Positions 26,287 through 34,837 of a stretch of 64,000 nucleotides of DNA are shown in pieces. The notes beneath the pieces were generated by a model that made no database searches, was not told where the DNA came from, and worked only from the letters and a program-made list of their open reading frames with translations. How positions within the stretch are numbered: position 1 is the stretch's first letter; the number at the start of each line of letters is the position of its first letter. Source of the stretch: Microcoleus sp. AS-A8 (lineage in GTDB: Bacteria > Cyanobacteriota > Cyanobacteriia > Cyanobacteriales > Coleofasciculaceae); contig JAMPKV010000028.1 of the NCBI GenBank assembly GCA_039962225.1, forward strand, positions 1-64,000. Reading direction: 5' to 3'. Position numbers and translations under genes: made by a program.

Positions 26287-26577
26287 ATGAAGCGAGATGA
26301 AGTACTGGCAATTTTGGCAGCACATCGGGCACAGTTGCAGGAACTGGACGTGAAGTCCCTAGAGTTGTTTGGCTCAGTTGCACGGGATGAAGCTCGTCCT
26401 GACAGCGATGTAGACTTTTTGGTAGAGTTCAATCAACCAGGAGGGCTATTTCAACTCTTGCGGGTGCAGTACTACTTGGAGGATATCCTCGGATGTTCTG
26501 TGGATTTGGGAACTCAAGATGCGTTAAGGGAACATTTGCGAGAACCTGTGCTCAAGGATGTAATTCGTGCCTTCTAG
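26287..26577 (+). CDS. mntA: MntA-type antitoxin (minimal nucleotidyltransferase)
   Basis: 96 residues. The nucleotidyltransferase signature GS-x10-D-x-D is complete: G29-S30 and D41/D43 in the motif FGSVARDEARPDSDVDFLVE. In type VII systems MntA AMPylates the HepT toxin and so blocks it. The HepT-like gene overlaps by 11 bp downstream. The pair is an accessory unit typical of cyanobacteria. Confidence 0.9.
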   Translation: MKRDEVLAILAAHRAQLQELDVKSLELFGSVARDEARPDSDVDFLVEFNQPGGLFQLLRVQYYLEDILGCSVDLGTQDALREHLREPVLKDVIRAF

Positions 26578-26920
26578 AGACTGGCGGATAAGCATTCGGG
26601 ATATTCTGCAATCTATTGGTGGAATTGAACGACGCACGGCAAGTATGAATTTTGAGGAATTTCAAAGCGATGAAACAGTTACAAAAGCTGTTCTCTACGA
26701 CTTTGTGATTATTGGTGAGGCGTCAAGAAATATCCCTGTTAACATTCAGTCTCACTATCCTCAGATACCTTGGCGTCTGATGGCAGGTATGCGGAATGTT
26801 GTGGTTCACGAATATTTCCAGACTAACCTGCGGAGAATTTGGGAAACTATCAACAATGACCTCCCTTGCCTTGTGCCACAACTACAGGATTTGTTGGAAC
26901 GTGAAGCGGCAGAAGAATAG
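26567..26920 (+). CDS. hepT: HepT-type toxin (DUF86, HEPN RNase fold)
   Basis: 117 residues with the HEPN motif R-x4-H-x-Y in full (R76, H81, Y83 of GMRNVVVHEYF), so nuclease activity is probably kept. Start is GTG 26567, inside the antitoxin gene. HepT cleaves tRNA or mRNA in tested systems and is neutralised by AMPylation by MntA. Complete, unlike much of this region. Confidence 0.9.
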   Translation: MPSRDWRISIRDILQSIGGIERRTASMNFEEFQSDETVTKAVLYDFVIIGEASRNIPVNIQSHYPQIPWRLMAGMRNVVVHEYFQTNLRRIWETINNDLPCLVPQLQDLLEREAAEE

Positions 26921-26975
26921 TTTGTTTTGTGGGCGCTCGCTCTTTCAATTTAACTTACGCACAAACCTTACATGA

Positions 26976-27001
26976 AGTAGGGGCGATTCTCGCCCCTACG
27001 A
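26976..27001. repeat. Palindromic repeat GTAGGGGCGA...TCGCCCCTAC
   Basis: Perfect ten-base arms around TTC. A related palindrome (GTAGGGGCAAGGCATACCTT, then GCCCCTAC) is at 32048-32075. Common intergenic element of cyanobacteria. Confidence 0.75.
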
Positions 27002-27114
27002 AGATGATGTATTAAGCCAGAAAAGGCGTAAGTCCTGTCCATTACAAAACTTTTGGGAATTTTGCCGATTAGCGTGATTGAGTGGAAATAATTCTCCGGA
27101 AAAATCTGAGGTAA

Positions 27115-27684
27115 TTATTTTTCCAACCAAAGTTTGAATTTATCTAATGTTAATCTAATGATTTGCAAATCTTTCATTAAAGATAGCCCTTCTTGATCAG
27201 AAGAATTCTTCGAGGCTATCTGTTCAGCTTGCTCGATAATGTCGCTGAGTTTGGGCATGACTAAGGATTCAAGGGTTTTAGACAAAGCGAGTTTAGATTG
27301 AATCGAGTTATCCTTTGCCCGATTTAGCCTTGATTTAATGCTTTCTTGAACTTCTTGGATTGTGAATGGCTTGGTCAGGTAATCGTCTGCACCTTCACCC
27401 ATTCCCAAGCGGATGTCTTTTTTCTGAATTTTGGCGGTCAGAAATATAAAAGGAATGCTGGCTGTTGCTGGGTTGCCTCTCACAAATGAGAGTACATCAA
27501 ATCCATCCCCATCGGGAGTCATAATATCGCACAAAATGAGATTGAAATTAGTATTAGATTTTAAGATGGCAATACCTTCATTGGCTGTAGTTGCTGACGT
27601 AGCTTTATAGTTCAACGTCTCTAATATTTCTTCTAAATTTTCCCGAACTGAAGGGTCGTCTTCCACTACTAATATGTGAGTCAT
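27115..27684 (-). CDS. Response regulator with C-terminal helical extension
   Basis: 189 residues. Receiver domain 1-120 with EDD at the start, Asp in LILCDIMTPDGDGFDV, Thr in IFLTAK and Lys in YLTKPFTI. Residues about 125-189 are helical and probably a coiled coil (SKTLESLVMPKLSDIIEQ), similar to a dimerising linker, and no DNA-binding motif is seen. ATG has a strong AGGAG nearby. Neighbour of an unknown helical protein transcribed in the same direction (27888-29216). Confidence 0.88.
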   Translation of the reverse strand: MTHILVVEDDPSVRENLEEILETLNYKATSATTANEGIAILKSNTNFNLILCDIMTPDGDGFDVLSFVRGNPATASIPFIFLTAKIQKKDIRLGMGEGADDYLTKPFTIQEVQESIKSRLNRAKDNSIQSKLALSKTLESLVMPKLSDIIEQAEQIASKNSSDQEGLSLMKDLQIIRLTLDKFKLWLEK

Positions 27685-27846
27685 GATTATCTCCTGAATG
27701 TTGTTGCACGAATGACTAGATGCAATAATTATGAGTTTGTCTTATGGCAGACGGGAATTCATCCGTGTTTTTACGGATAATCTGTGGCAGGATAAAAATT
27801 ATGTAAAATTAAGTTTAAGACTATAGTGAGATGTATTTGGGATTGG

Positions 27847-27869
27847 AGCGATCGCGTGAGGCGATCGCT
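27847..27869. repeat. Hairpin built from two HIP1 octamers
   Basis: AGCGATCGC (27847-27855) and GCGATCGCT (27861-27869) form a nine-pair stem. On the plus strand it is followed by TTCTTCAATTTTT. It lies in the gap between two minus-strand genes. Confidence 0.7.
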
Positions 27870-27887
27870 TCTTCAATTTTTAATGGT

Positions 27888-29216
27888 TTACGCCGTTACT
27901 GCCTCTTCTTCGGATTCGTCTCTGACTTTGAAATACCAGTAGAGATTAGCAACTGCTAAGTTTGAGGCTTTTTGTAAGTTGGCTGGGACTAAGGTTTTAT
28001 AACCTGCGATCGCGGATTGCTGGCTGATGTAGGATGCAAACTCTTGACGTAAGCTTGGTTTCATCATCAAAACTAGCTGATCTTGCAGGGATGCAGGATG
28101 AGATTTTTGCTTTAAACTTTCGTAGAGTAACTGTTCTGGTGGTGCAGTTAAGGCGGTTGTATCGGCGTTTATATCTAAATTAACTGGGAGTTCTGAATTG
28201 TCGAAGTCGGCACTTTGGAGGAGTTTGAGTTCGGATGGAGGGAGGGAACGCATCCAATCTACATGATTTTGCCACGATTCGAGTACAGCTAAATCGTGGT
28301 CGTGAATTCGCGTGAGTTCGGGGAAGAGGAAATCTAGCTCATCTTCGGTTTCTATGCGGTCGATTACAGTGAGGGCATCTTGACGGATTTTGTCTTGGAG
28401 ATGAGAAAGGCGATCGCTTACTGCTGCTGGCTCATCTTGTAATTGATAGGTTAGAACAATTGTCTGTTCAATCGCCCAAGCACATTCCATCCTACGGAGT
28501 TGCCCTGCCGCAGAGGTTTCTGATAATAAGTGAGGATTATTGTAGCTTGCTAAAGCTTCACCTAACGTCTGCCGTGCATTTGCTAACTCAACTTTTCTGG
28601 CACTCAAGTCTTGAATTGACATAGCGGTTTTCATTAGCTTAGTCGCTTCCAGAAACCGCCCATAAGCCTTAATCAATTCCAGACGATGCTGCTCAAATTT
28701 GATATCTTGGGCAACTTCGTCAATTCGTTGGATTATTTCTGTTCCCTGGCTTCTCAAGGCTTTCTTTAAGTCAATAAAGCCATCTCTAACGTCAAGCTTT
28801 AGCTGCTTTACATCTTCCCTCAGTTTCAGTGTTTGCCACAGGTTCACTGCTGACAAGGCTACACTTGCTACAGTTCCGACACCAATTAAAGCTGTAGTTG
28901 CTTGCAGAACTCCCAAAGTGGACTGAATAGCATTTAACTGACTCAGAACAGCTTGAAATCCCTTGTGATTTTGATACGCCTGCCCTGCACTCATCGCCAT
29001 CTGTCCAGCCATCATTGTCAGGCCAACAGGAGGATTTGCAGCTACTAGGGGTGCTAAAGGAAGGTTATTAACAACTGCACCCTTCGCTATCTCTACAAAT
29101 TGACCTGTTACTGGATCTCTAAGTATGGGTAGGAGTTGTCCTGTAGTTGTTGTAGCCTGCATGAGCTTTCCTGTAGCCCAAAGAGCTTGATTTGCAGCAC
29201 TAAATAAATAGTCCAT
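27888..29216 (-). CDS. Unknown helical protein, divergent partner of the dynamin-like GTPase
   Basis: 442 residues, not recognised. A mildly hydrophobic N-terminal third contains two long apolar stretches (PLAPLVAANPPVGLTMMAGQ near residue 52, and TALIGVGTVASVALSAVNLW near 108) that could insert in membranes. A coiled-coil region follows (KLREDVKQLKLDVRDGFIDL, then EIIQRIDEVAQDIKFEQHRL). The rest is helical and acidic at the end. It resembles helical membrane-active or pore-forming proteins only in outline. It is transcribed away from the TerB-dynamin gene 151 bp apart, and the shared promoter region suggests a common function. Confidence 0.6.
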   Translation of the reverse strand: MDYLFSAANQALWATGKLMQATTTTGQLLPILRDPVTGQFVEIAKGAVVNNLPLAPLVAANPPVGLTMMAGQMAMSAGQAYQNHKGFQAVLSQLNAIQSTLGVLQATTALIGVGTVASVALSAVNLWQTLKLREDVKQLKLDVRDGFIDLKKALRSQGTEIIQRIDEVAQDIKFEQHRLELIKAYGRFLEATKLMKTAMSIQDLSARKVELANARQTLGEALASYNNPHLLSETSAAGQLRRMECAWAIEQTIVLTYQLQDEPAAVSDRLSHLQDKIRQDALTVIDRIETEDELDFLFPELTRIHDHDLAVLESWQNHVDWMRSLPPSELKLLQSADFDNSELPVNLDINADTTALTAPPEQLLYESLKQKSHPASLQDQLVLMMKPSLRQEFASYISQQSAIAGYKTLVPANLQKASNLAVANLYWYFKVRDESEEEAVTA

Positions 29217-29367
29217 GACTTTCCAAGAAAGATGTATTTGGCGTTTTAGGGATATTCACCGAGAATAGCTGGTCTTCTCAGTAAAGATAACCGTATTTTC
29301 TCGGATTTATTCTCTGCTCAATCTCGGCATACTAAACGGCGAGTAACACTATTGGCTCGCAGATGCT

Positions 29368-31962
29368 ATGGAAATTTCACTGATTAGTACTGAGGCAGTT
29401 GAGCTGTTGTCGCGCATCACTGGACAGAAGCTTAATCAACGAGATCTTACTCCTCCCGTAATTTTTATGGCTGCGTTGATAACCGTACTGCTGGGAGTAA
29501 TGTTTGTAGATGGCACAATTACAGACGAGGAAAAGCAACGCTGGCAGAAAACCATCAATCGATTTATTCCCCCAAGCGGAAATTCACGTCAATTAGCGCA
29601 ACTATTAACTAAGGGAATCCGACAAAATCAGGTTTATAAAAAGCTTAATGATTTACAAACGCTAACGGCTCCACTTTCAGAATCAGAGAGACTGTTGCTG
29701 ATTGGGTTTGGCTATGAAATGTCGGCAGCAGATGGAGACATGGATGCCCGTGAAAAGAAGTATTTAGAGGCAATTGCCAATCGGCTAAGGATTAACCCGC
29801 GACTCTTGGCAGTTCTCGAAGCTGGATTCACCCATCAAGAAAGTGTAGAGCCAGCAGCTTTAGATGATGTACATCTTTTACTCGCTCCGGCTAGGTTCCA
29901 TCAACTGGATACTATATTTGTTAAGGCCGCAAGTGATATGTTGGCAGCTCTACCTGCTAAACCTGAACATAAAGGGACTCAACAGCGCTTAGCTTCGTCT
30001 TATGGACAATTGCAAGAGTTCCAGAAGTACCGGAAGCAACTAGAAAATCTTTGTTATCAGGTTTTTCAGATAATTCAAGACTGCAACAATCGTGATTTCC
30101 TACCTCAGACTTTAGCAGAGGACATAGGTAAGGTATCTCAAAAATTACAATCTCAGCGTTTTCGTGTGGCAGTTGTAGGTGTGTTTAGTCAAGGGAAATC
30201 AACCTTACTAAATGCTTTGCTCGGTGAAGAGATTCAACCTGTGAGAGTGATTCCCTGTAGTGGCACCGTGACAGTTTTGAAATATGGAGCGCAGAAGAGG
30301 GTAGTTTGTTATTACAAAGATAAACGCACCGAAGAGATTTCTTTAGATCAGTACCAAGTTAAAGCAGCAATTTCTGAAGAAGCAGCACTGGGTAGTCTCA
30401 GTGAAGAACTAGTACAATCTGAGATTGAAGAGATTGTTTTTGAGCATCCTGATTTAGATTTATGTCGCAGTGGCGTGGAAATCGTTGATTCTCCAGGCTT
30501 AGATGAAGAGAATACCCGGACTGCCATTACTCTAGAATTAATTAAGGGAACTGATGCGGTCATTTTCCTAGCAAATGCCTCGCGTCCTCTGACTAAAGGA
30601 GAACGTGAGTTTATACAATATTTGAAGGTTCAGCTAAATAGTGGAAAAGCTGATGAACCTGCGGAAAATCTATTTTTAGCAGTTAATTTCATGGATTTGC
30701 TGCGGCGTGAAAAAGATCGTCAGGACGTGCGACAGCGAATTGAAAGATTTGTGCAAGGCGAAAATATTATCGCCGGTGAAAACCGCGTTCACTTCATTTC
30801 TGCTCAAGCTGCACTGGATGCAATTTTTGCAGGAACTGAAGATGAGTATCTGAAAGCCTTCCAGGGTTTCACCCAGTCCATCGAGAAATTCCTAACGGTT
30901 GAGCGCGGCTTTCTTCAAATCAAGCAAGCTGTTACTAAAATCAATACTTTGATTCAAGAGGGTTTAGATGGACTGCAACAAGCTGAGAAAGTTTTAGATG
31001 GCAACGTCAATCTTTCTGAAGCAGAAAAACAGAAAATTGTGGAACAGATTGGGGAAGCTAGTGGGTGTGATGTCAGAATCCTGCATTTGGCTCATAAGCT
31101 AATAGAAGATTCTATTCAGGAGGCAGCTAAATCTTGGGATAACTGGGCAGAGGGATTAGAAGATCGCATAGCGGCAAAAAGTGCTGAATGGTATTCTGAA
31201 TGTTCACCTATCTGGGATAAGGAAAAATTAATTCGAGACTATGCTGATCAATTTACTCGTTCTCTATCAGCCGAGATAGATGAGTGGTGGAATAAACAGG
31301 TAGGAGATATTATCTTAAAGCATAATCTGGGAAGCTTAGACAGCAAAATATACCAGGAAGTAGAAGCTATAAGATCTAATTTCCAGATTCTTGATCGTCA
31401 GATCAGCACTAACCTTAATGAACAGTTTAGCCTTATGGCTGCGGGGAAGGGAGGAGATATATTGGGTATTGCTTCAGCAATTAATCCCAATGAAAGTGAG
31501 AATGACGGTGGAAGTGGCTTTCTGGGCGGTCTTGGAGCAGGTGGATTAACAGTTGGTGCATTGTTTTTCTTTACGGGACTTGGGCTTGTACCATTACTTC
31601 TGGCTGGGGGAGCGGCTGCGGCAATTGGGTCATTTTTGTTCGGGGGACCGAGTGAAGAAGAGCTTCACTTTCAAACTAAACAGAAGGTCTATGATTTAGG
31701 ATTTCAAAAGTTTTCTGAATCCGAACAAGAGACCTTTAACAAGGTCAGTGAAAATATCGTCTCAATCTTTGATAACCGAATTGAGTCAGCAAGCGACGTT
31801 ATTAAGGTGGCAATATCACTCTATGAAAACCTGCTAGAGCAACAAGAAAAAGCTCACAAAGAAACACTGGAACAACGTCAGGCTGAAAAAGCATTTATCG
31901 CGCAGAAGCGTCAGGAACTTGAGCAGGTACAGAAGAATATCGAGGCAATTCTCCCTTCCTAA
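29368..31962 (+). CDS. TerB-domain fused dynamin-like GTPase
   Basis: 864 residues. Residues 1-160 form a TerB-like acidic helical domain (FVDGTITDEEKQRW, AADGDMDAREKKY). The GTPase domain begins near 265: G1 GVFSQGKSTLLNALLG (about 270-285), a GTVTVLKY switch segment with the G2 Thr, G3 DSPGLDE (about 373), G4 NFMD (about 440). A Gly/Ala-rich hydrophobic hairpin at about 715-765 (GALFFFTGLGLVPLLLAGGA) is the membrane paddle, followed by a C-terminal coiled coil. Bacterial dynamins remodel membranes in vegetative life or in defence (LeoABC/Eleos type). Divergent gene on the other side is likely a partner. Function here is unknown. Confidence 0.85.
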   Translation: MEISLISTEAVELLSRITGQKLNQRDLTPPVIFMAALITVLLGVMFVDGTITDEEKQRWQKTINRFIPPSGNSRQLAQLLTKGIRQNQVYKKLNDLQTLTAPLSESERLLLIGFGYEMSAADGDMDAREKKYLEAIANRLRINPRLLAVLEAGFTHQESVEPAALDDVHLLLAPARFHQLDTIFVKAASDMLAALPAKPEHKGTQQRLASSYGQLQEFQKYRKQLENLCYQVFQIIQDCNNRDFLPQTLAEDIGKVSQKLQSQRFRVAVVGVFSQGKSTLLNALLGEEIQPVRVIPCSGTVTVLKYGAQKRVVCYYKDKRTEEISLDQYQVKAAISEEAALGSLSEELVQSEIEEIVFEHPDLDLCRSGVEIVDSPGLDEENTRTAITLELIKGTDAVIFLANASRPLTKGEREFIQYLKVQLNSGKADEPAENLFLAVNFMDLLRREKDRQDVRQRIERFVQGENIIAGENRVHFISAQAALDAIFAGTEDEYLKAFQGFTQSIEKFLTVERGFLQIKQAVTKINTLIQEGLDGLQQAEKVLDGNVNLSEAEKQKIVEQIGEASGCDVRILHLAHKLIEDSIQEAAKSWDNWAEGLEDRIAAKSAEWYSECSPIWDKEKLIRDYADQFTRSLSAEIDEWWNKQVGDIILKHNLGSLDSKIYQEVEAIRSNFQILDRQISTNLNEQFSLMAAGKGGDILGIASAINPNESENDGGSGFLGGLGAGGLTVGALFFFTGLGLVPLLLAGGAAAAIGSFLFGGPSEEELHFQTKQKVYDLGFQKFSESEQETFNKVSENIVSIFDNRIESASDVIKVAISLYENLLEQQEKAHKETLEQRQAEKAFIAQKRQELEQVQKNIEAILPS

Positions 31963-32047
31963 CAAACGAGGTAGCACTGACAGCGGATGCGATCGCACAA
32001 TTCGCCAACCATTTGCCTTGAATAGGTTAAAGGTTGAACGTTAGTCT

Positions 32048-32075
32048 GTAGGGGCAAGGCATACCTTGCCCCTAC
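32048..32075. repeat. Palindromic repeat GTAGGGGCAAGG...CCTTGCCCCTAC
   Basis: Twelve-base arms around CATA, between the dynamin-like gene and the ArsR gene. Same family as 26976-27001. It may act as a terminator for one or both. Confidence 0.75.
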
Positions 32076-32392
32076 TAATTCGAGGGAGACTGTGGAGCCG
32101 CTTGTAACACCGCATCCAACAACCCCGGAAACAGCGCATCTAAATCCTCACGCCGCAACGAATTGAGGTGCTGCGTTCCTTCCTTGCGACAGTAAAGCAC
32201 ACCCGACTCCCGCAAAACCTTAAAGTGATGGGACATAGTAGACCTGGCAATAGCTAAATCAAACGCCGCACAGGGTTGTTCACCCTTAGCCGCCAGCCGC
32301 CTAACAATCTCAAGCCGCACCGGGTCGCCCAGCGCATACAATACGCCTGCTAAAGATATATCTTTTGGGTCTGGATGATACAGCAGTCTCAT
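32075..32392 (-). CDS. ArsR-family winged-helix repressor
   Basis: 105 residues. YALGDPVRLEIVRRLAAKGE and ARSTMSHHFKVLRESGVLYC form the typical ArsR winged helix. The metal-binding ELCVCD motif is not present; single Cys residues occur at CAAFDL and YCRKEG, which fits redox or electrophile sensing better than metal sensing (inference). Divergent from a thioredoxin gene 80 bp away, with the inverted repeats between them. Confidence 0.88.
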   Translation of the reverse strand: MRLLYHPDPKDISLAGVLYALGDPVRLEIVRRLAAKGEQPCAAFDLAIARSTMSHHFKVLRESGVLYCRKEGTQHLNSLRREDLDALFPGLLDAVLQAAPQSPSN

Positions 32393-32414
32393 AGTTGCAT
32401 TATTGCATAGGCTG

Positions 32415-32445
32415 AACTATAGTTTAATTATTCGAGATTCTCGAA
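32415..32445. promoter_or_regulatory. Candidate ArsR operators in the divergent region
   Basis: AACTATAGTT (32415-32424) and TTCGAGA-T-TCTCGAA (32431-32445, perfect seven-base arms) lie between the ArsR gene and thioredoxin gene. Confidence 0.6.
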
Positions 32446-32472
32446 ATATTGAAATAATACGGGAGGACAAGA

Positions 32473-32796
32473 ATGTCATCAGTAACCCAAGTGACAGACG
32501 CAACGTTCAAGCAAGAAGTCCTCGAAAGTGAACTTCCGGTATTAGTCGATTTTTGGGCACCTTGGTGTGGCCCCTGTCGGATGGTAGCTCCCACAGTGGA
32601 AGAGATCGCTGCCCAGTTTGCAGGACAGGTGAAAGTGGTCAAACTCGACACCGATCAGAATCCCAGTATCGCCAGCCAGTATGGGATTCGCAGCATTCCC
32701 ACCTTACTCGTGTTCAAGGAAGGACGGCAAGTTGATACAGTGGTAGGCGCAGTCCCAACAACCACCTTGGCTACAACCTTGGAAAAACACCTGTAA
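32473..32796 (+). CDS. Thioredoxin
   Basis: 107 residues. Active site W31-C32-G-P-C35 and the cis-Pro segment [11 protein letters not shown] are intact, with the full thioredoxin fold. GGAGG lies shortly before the ATG. First gene of an ArsR-flanked set that continues with an SDR, a GST and an old yellow enzyme, so it likely serves in the response to electrophiles. A second thioredoxin is at 55.6 kb. Confidence 0.95.
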   Translation: MSSVTQVTDATFKQEVLESELPVLVDFWAPWCGPCRMVAPTVEEIAAQFAGQVKVVKLDTDQNPSIASQYGIRSIPTLLVFKEGRQVDTVVGAVPTTTLATTLEKHL

Positions 32797-32832
32797 GGCA
32801 ACTTGAACAGGATTACTTTAATATCCCCAAAT

Positions 32833-32879
32833 ATCCCCCCTTTTTCAGGCCGGAGCTCATACGAGGAGCTAGGGGGGAT
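32833..32879. repeat. Inverted-repeat element (ATCCCCCCT...AGGGGGGAT) with internal CCGGAGCTCATACGAGGAG
   Basis: Perfect nine-base arms at 32833-32841 and 32871-32879. The inner sequence (32850-32868) is repeated at 49365-49383 and in inverse at 33734-33752. Confidence 0.75.
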
Positions 32880-32954
32880 CTGATCGGTAGCGTCATGCAA
32901 GGAAATTGGTCTGACTCAACGGGTTCAAGTCTATCTTGATGAGGTGACTAAACA

Positions 32955-33662
32955 ATGACCACAGAAAAAATTGCTTTAGTGACTGGAGCCAATAAAGGAA
33001 TTGGCTTGGAAATCGTCCAACAGCTTGCCAACGCAGGGTTTCGAGTATTTTTAACCGCTCGCGATGGCCAGCGTGGGGAACAAGCATCCCAAAAATTGCA
33101 GCAAGATGGACTCCGCGTTGAATTCTTGCAATTGGACGTGACAGACTCTACCAGTATCGATCACTTAGCCCAGGAACTCGCATCCCAGATTGACCATCTG
33201 GACGTGCTGGTCAACAATGCAGGTATCCTCCTCGATGCACCCAATTCGTCTGTCCTTGAGGTAGAACCAGAAGTGATTCTGCAAACCCTGCAAACGAATA
33301 CCCTTGGCCCTCTGAGCTTAACTCAAAAACTTGTGCCACTTCTGACCAGGAGCAATGCGGGGAAAGTCATCAATGTCTCCAGTGGCGGCGGTCAACTCAC
33401 GGATATGGGTGATTGGGCACCTGCTTATTCTCTCTCAAAAACGGCACTCAATGCAGTCACAGGCATGATGGCGGCGGCGCTCAAAGACAAACACATTGCA
33501 GTGAACTCGATTTGTCCAGGCTGGGTACGCACTGACATGGGCGGCTCCAACGCTTCACGCTCTGTTCAACAGGGAGCGGATACTGTGACATGGCTGGCAA
33601 CAGAAGCCCCTTCTGACTTAACAGGCAAATTCTTGCGAGATAGAACCGTCATCCCCTGGTAA
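32955..33662 (+). CDS. Short-chain dehydrogenase/reductase
   Basis: 235 residues. NAD(P)-binding GANKGIG (about residues 11-17), NNAG, catalytic Ser in NVSSGGG and Tyr/Lys in YSLSKTALN; ends in an SDR-type PSDLTGKFLRD. The overall form is like plant/bacterial carbonyl reductases of the CBR1 type. It probably reduces carbonyl compounds. Same strand as thioredoxin, GST and old yellow enzyme. Confidence 0.92.
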   Translation: MTTEKIALVTGANKGIGLEIVQQLANAGFRVFLTARDGQRGEQASQKLQQDGLRVEFLQLDVTDSTSIDHLAQELASQIDHLDVLVNNAGILLDAPNSSVLEVEPEVILQTLQTNTLGPLSLTQKLVPLLTRSNAGKVINVSSGGGQLTDMGDWAPAYSLSKTALNAVTGMMAAALKDKHIAVNSICPGWVRTDMGGSNASRSVQQGADTVTWLATEAPSDLTGKFLRDRTVIPW

Positions 33663-34002
33663 ATCTAGCAGTTCTCAGTTACGCATGTGTACATCACAAT
33701 AACCTAACCCCCTACCTCCTCATCCTCACTAAAGTCCTCGTATGAGTTCCGGCGGTCGCTCCGGTCCCTCCTAGGGAAGGCGAGTAAGAATCAAAGCCTG
33801 TCTCAAGAGTAGGAGAGAAGTTTTCCAGAGAGGTCAGATGTACCTCCTCCACTCGAAAAAGGCTACAGGCAGGAATGACCCAAATGGAGAATGCTCCTCT
33901 TTAGCCGAAAAAAATGCGATCGCCCTTTGGGCAATGCGCTATGTGCGATCGCTCAGACGGCTCACAACGCTCACAACCCTCACAAAATCAGGAGAAACTA
34001 TC
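33663..34002. other. Intergenic region before the GST gene
   Basis: No gene seen. It contains the inverse copy of the CCGGA-N-CTCATACGAGGA repeat at 33734-33752 and two HIP1-like octamers near 33918-33953. A longer frame of the GST gene extends from 33838, but the ribosome binding site favours 34003. Confidence 0.45.
33734..33752. repeat. Inverted copy of the CCGGA-N-CTCATACGAGGA element
   Basis: Read on the minus strand it is CCGGAACTCATACGAGGAC, matching the copies at 32850-32868 and 49365-49383 except at two positions. Confidence 0.75.
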
Positions 34003-34701
34003 ATGATTGAACTTTACTATTGGACAACACCCAACGGTCACAAAATCACAATGTTTCTAGAGGAAGCCGGACTGCCTTACACGATCATTCCCGTTAACAT
34101 TGGTGCTGGCGATCAGTTTAAACCCGACTTTCTCAAGATAGCTCCCAACAATCGCATCCCCGCCATTATTGACCACGAACCCGCTAATGGTGGTGAACCC
34201 ATTTCAGTCTTTGAATCCGGTGCAATCTTGCTGTACTTAGCAGAAAAAACCGGGAAACTGATTCCCAGTGATTTGCGCCAACGAGTCGAAGTCCTTCAGT
34301 GGTTATTTTGGCAAATGGGGGGACTTGGGCCAATGGCAGGGCAAAATCATCACTTCAGCCAATATGCCCCAGAAAAGATTCCTTATGCCATTGACCGCTA
34401 TGTCAATGAGACAGGGCGTTTATACGCTGTCCTGAATCAGCGATTGGCAGATCGAGAATTTGTCGCTGGCAACTATTCAATCGCCGATATTGCCGCCTAT
34501 CCCTGGATCGTCCCCCACGAAAATCAAGGCCAGAAGCTAGAGAATTTCCCCAACCTAAAGCGCTGGTTCGAGACAATTCAGACACGTCCGGCAACCATTC
34601 GAGCCTACGAGAAAGCAGAATCCTTCAAAAATCAGCCACTCGATATTGAAAAATCCCGGTCATTGCTATTTAACCAGTCAGCGACAACCGTGCAGCCTTA
34701 A
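34003..34701 (+). CDS. Glutathione S-transferase, YfcG/Nu class
   Basis: 232 residues from ATG 34003, which follows AGGAGAAAC and is preferred over an upstream frame start at 33838. N-terminal thioredoxin fold YYWTTPNGHKITMFLEEAGL, with the Thr/Asn pair typical of Nu-class GSTs, then NNRIPAIID and ESGAILLYLAEKTG; helical C-terminal domain GLGPMAGQNHHF. Nu-class enzymes also work as disulfide reductases and hydroperoxidases. Fits the electrophile defence set around it. Confidence 0.92.
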   Translation: MIELYYWTTPNGHKITMFLEEAGLPYTIIPVNIGAGDQFKPDFLKIAPNNRIPAIIDHEPANGGEPISVFESGAILLYLAEKTGKLIPSDLRQRVEVLQWLFWQMGGLGPMAGQNHHFSQYAPEKIPYAIDRYVNETGRLYAVLNQRLADREFVAGNYSIADIAAYPWIVPHENQGQKLENFPNLKRWFETIQTRPATIRAYEKAESFKNQPLDIEKSRSLLFNQSATTVQP

Positions 34702-34737
34702 AGTCTGCCTGCAAACCCTAAAAAAGCAAAAACCTAC

Positions 34738-34794
34738 TCTCTTCTCTCTCTTCCCTTCTCTCCTCAGCGCCCTCTGTGACTCTGTGGTTCGTTT
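34738..34794. repeat. Dispersed repeat copy, CTCTGTGACTCTGTGGTTCG type
   Basis: Related to 15995-16047 in direct orientation and to 25660 and 56967 in reverse. It lies in the GST-old yellow enzyme gap. Confidence 0.7.
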
Positions 34795-34837
34795 TCTTAC
34801 AAACTAATAATACTTTCGAGAACTTCAACCCCTGAAT

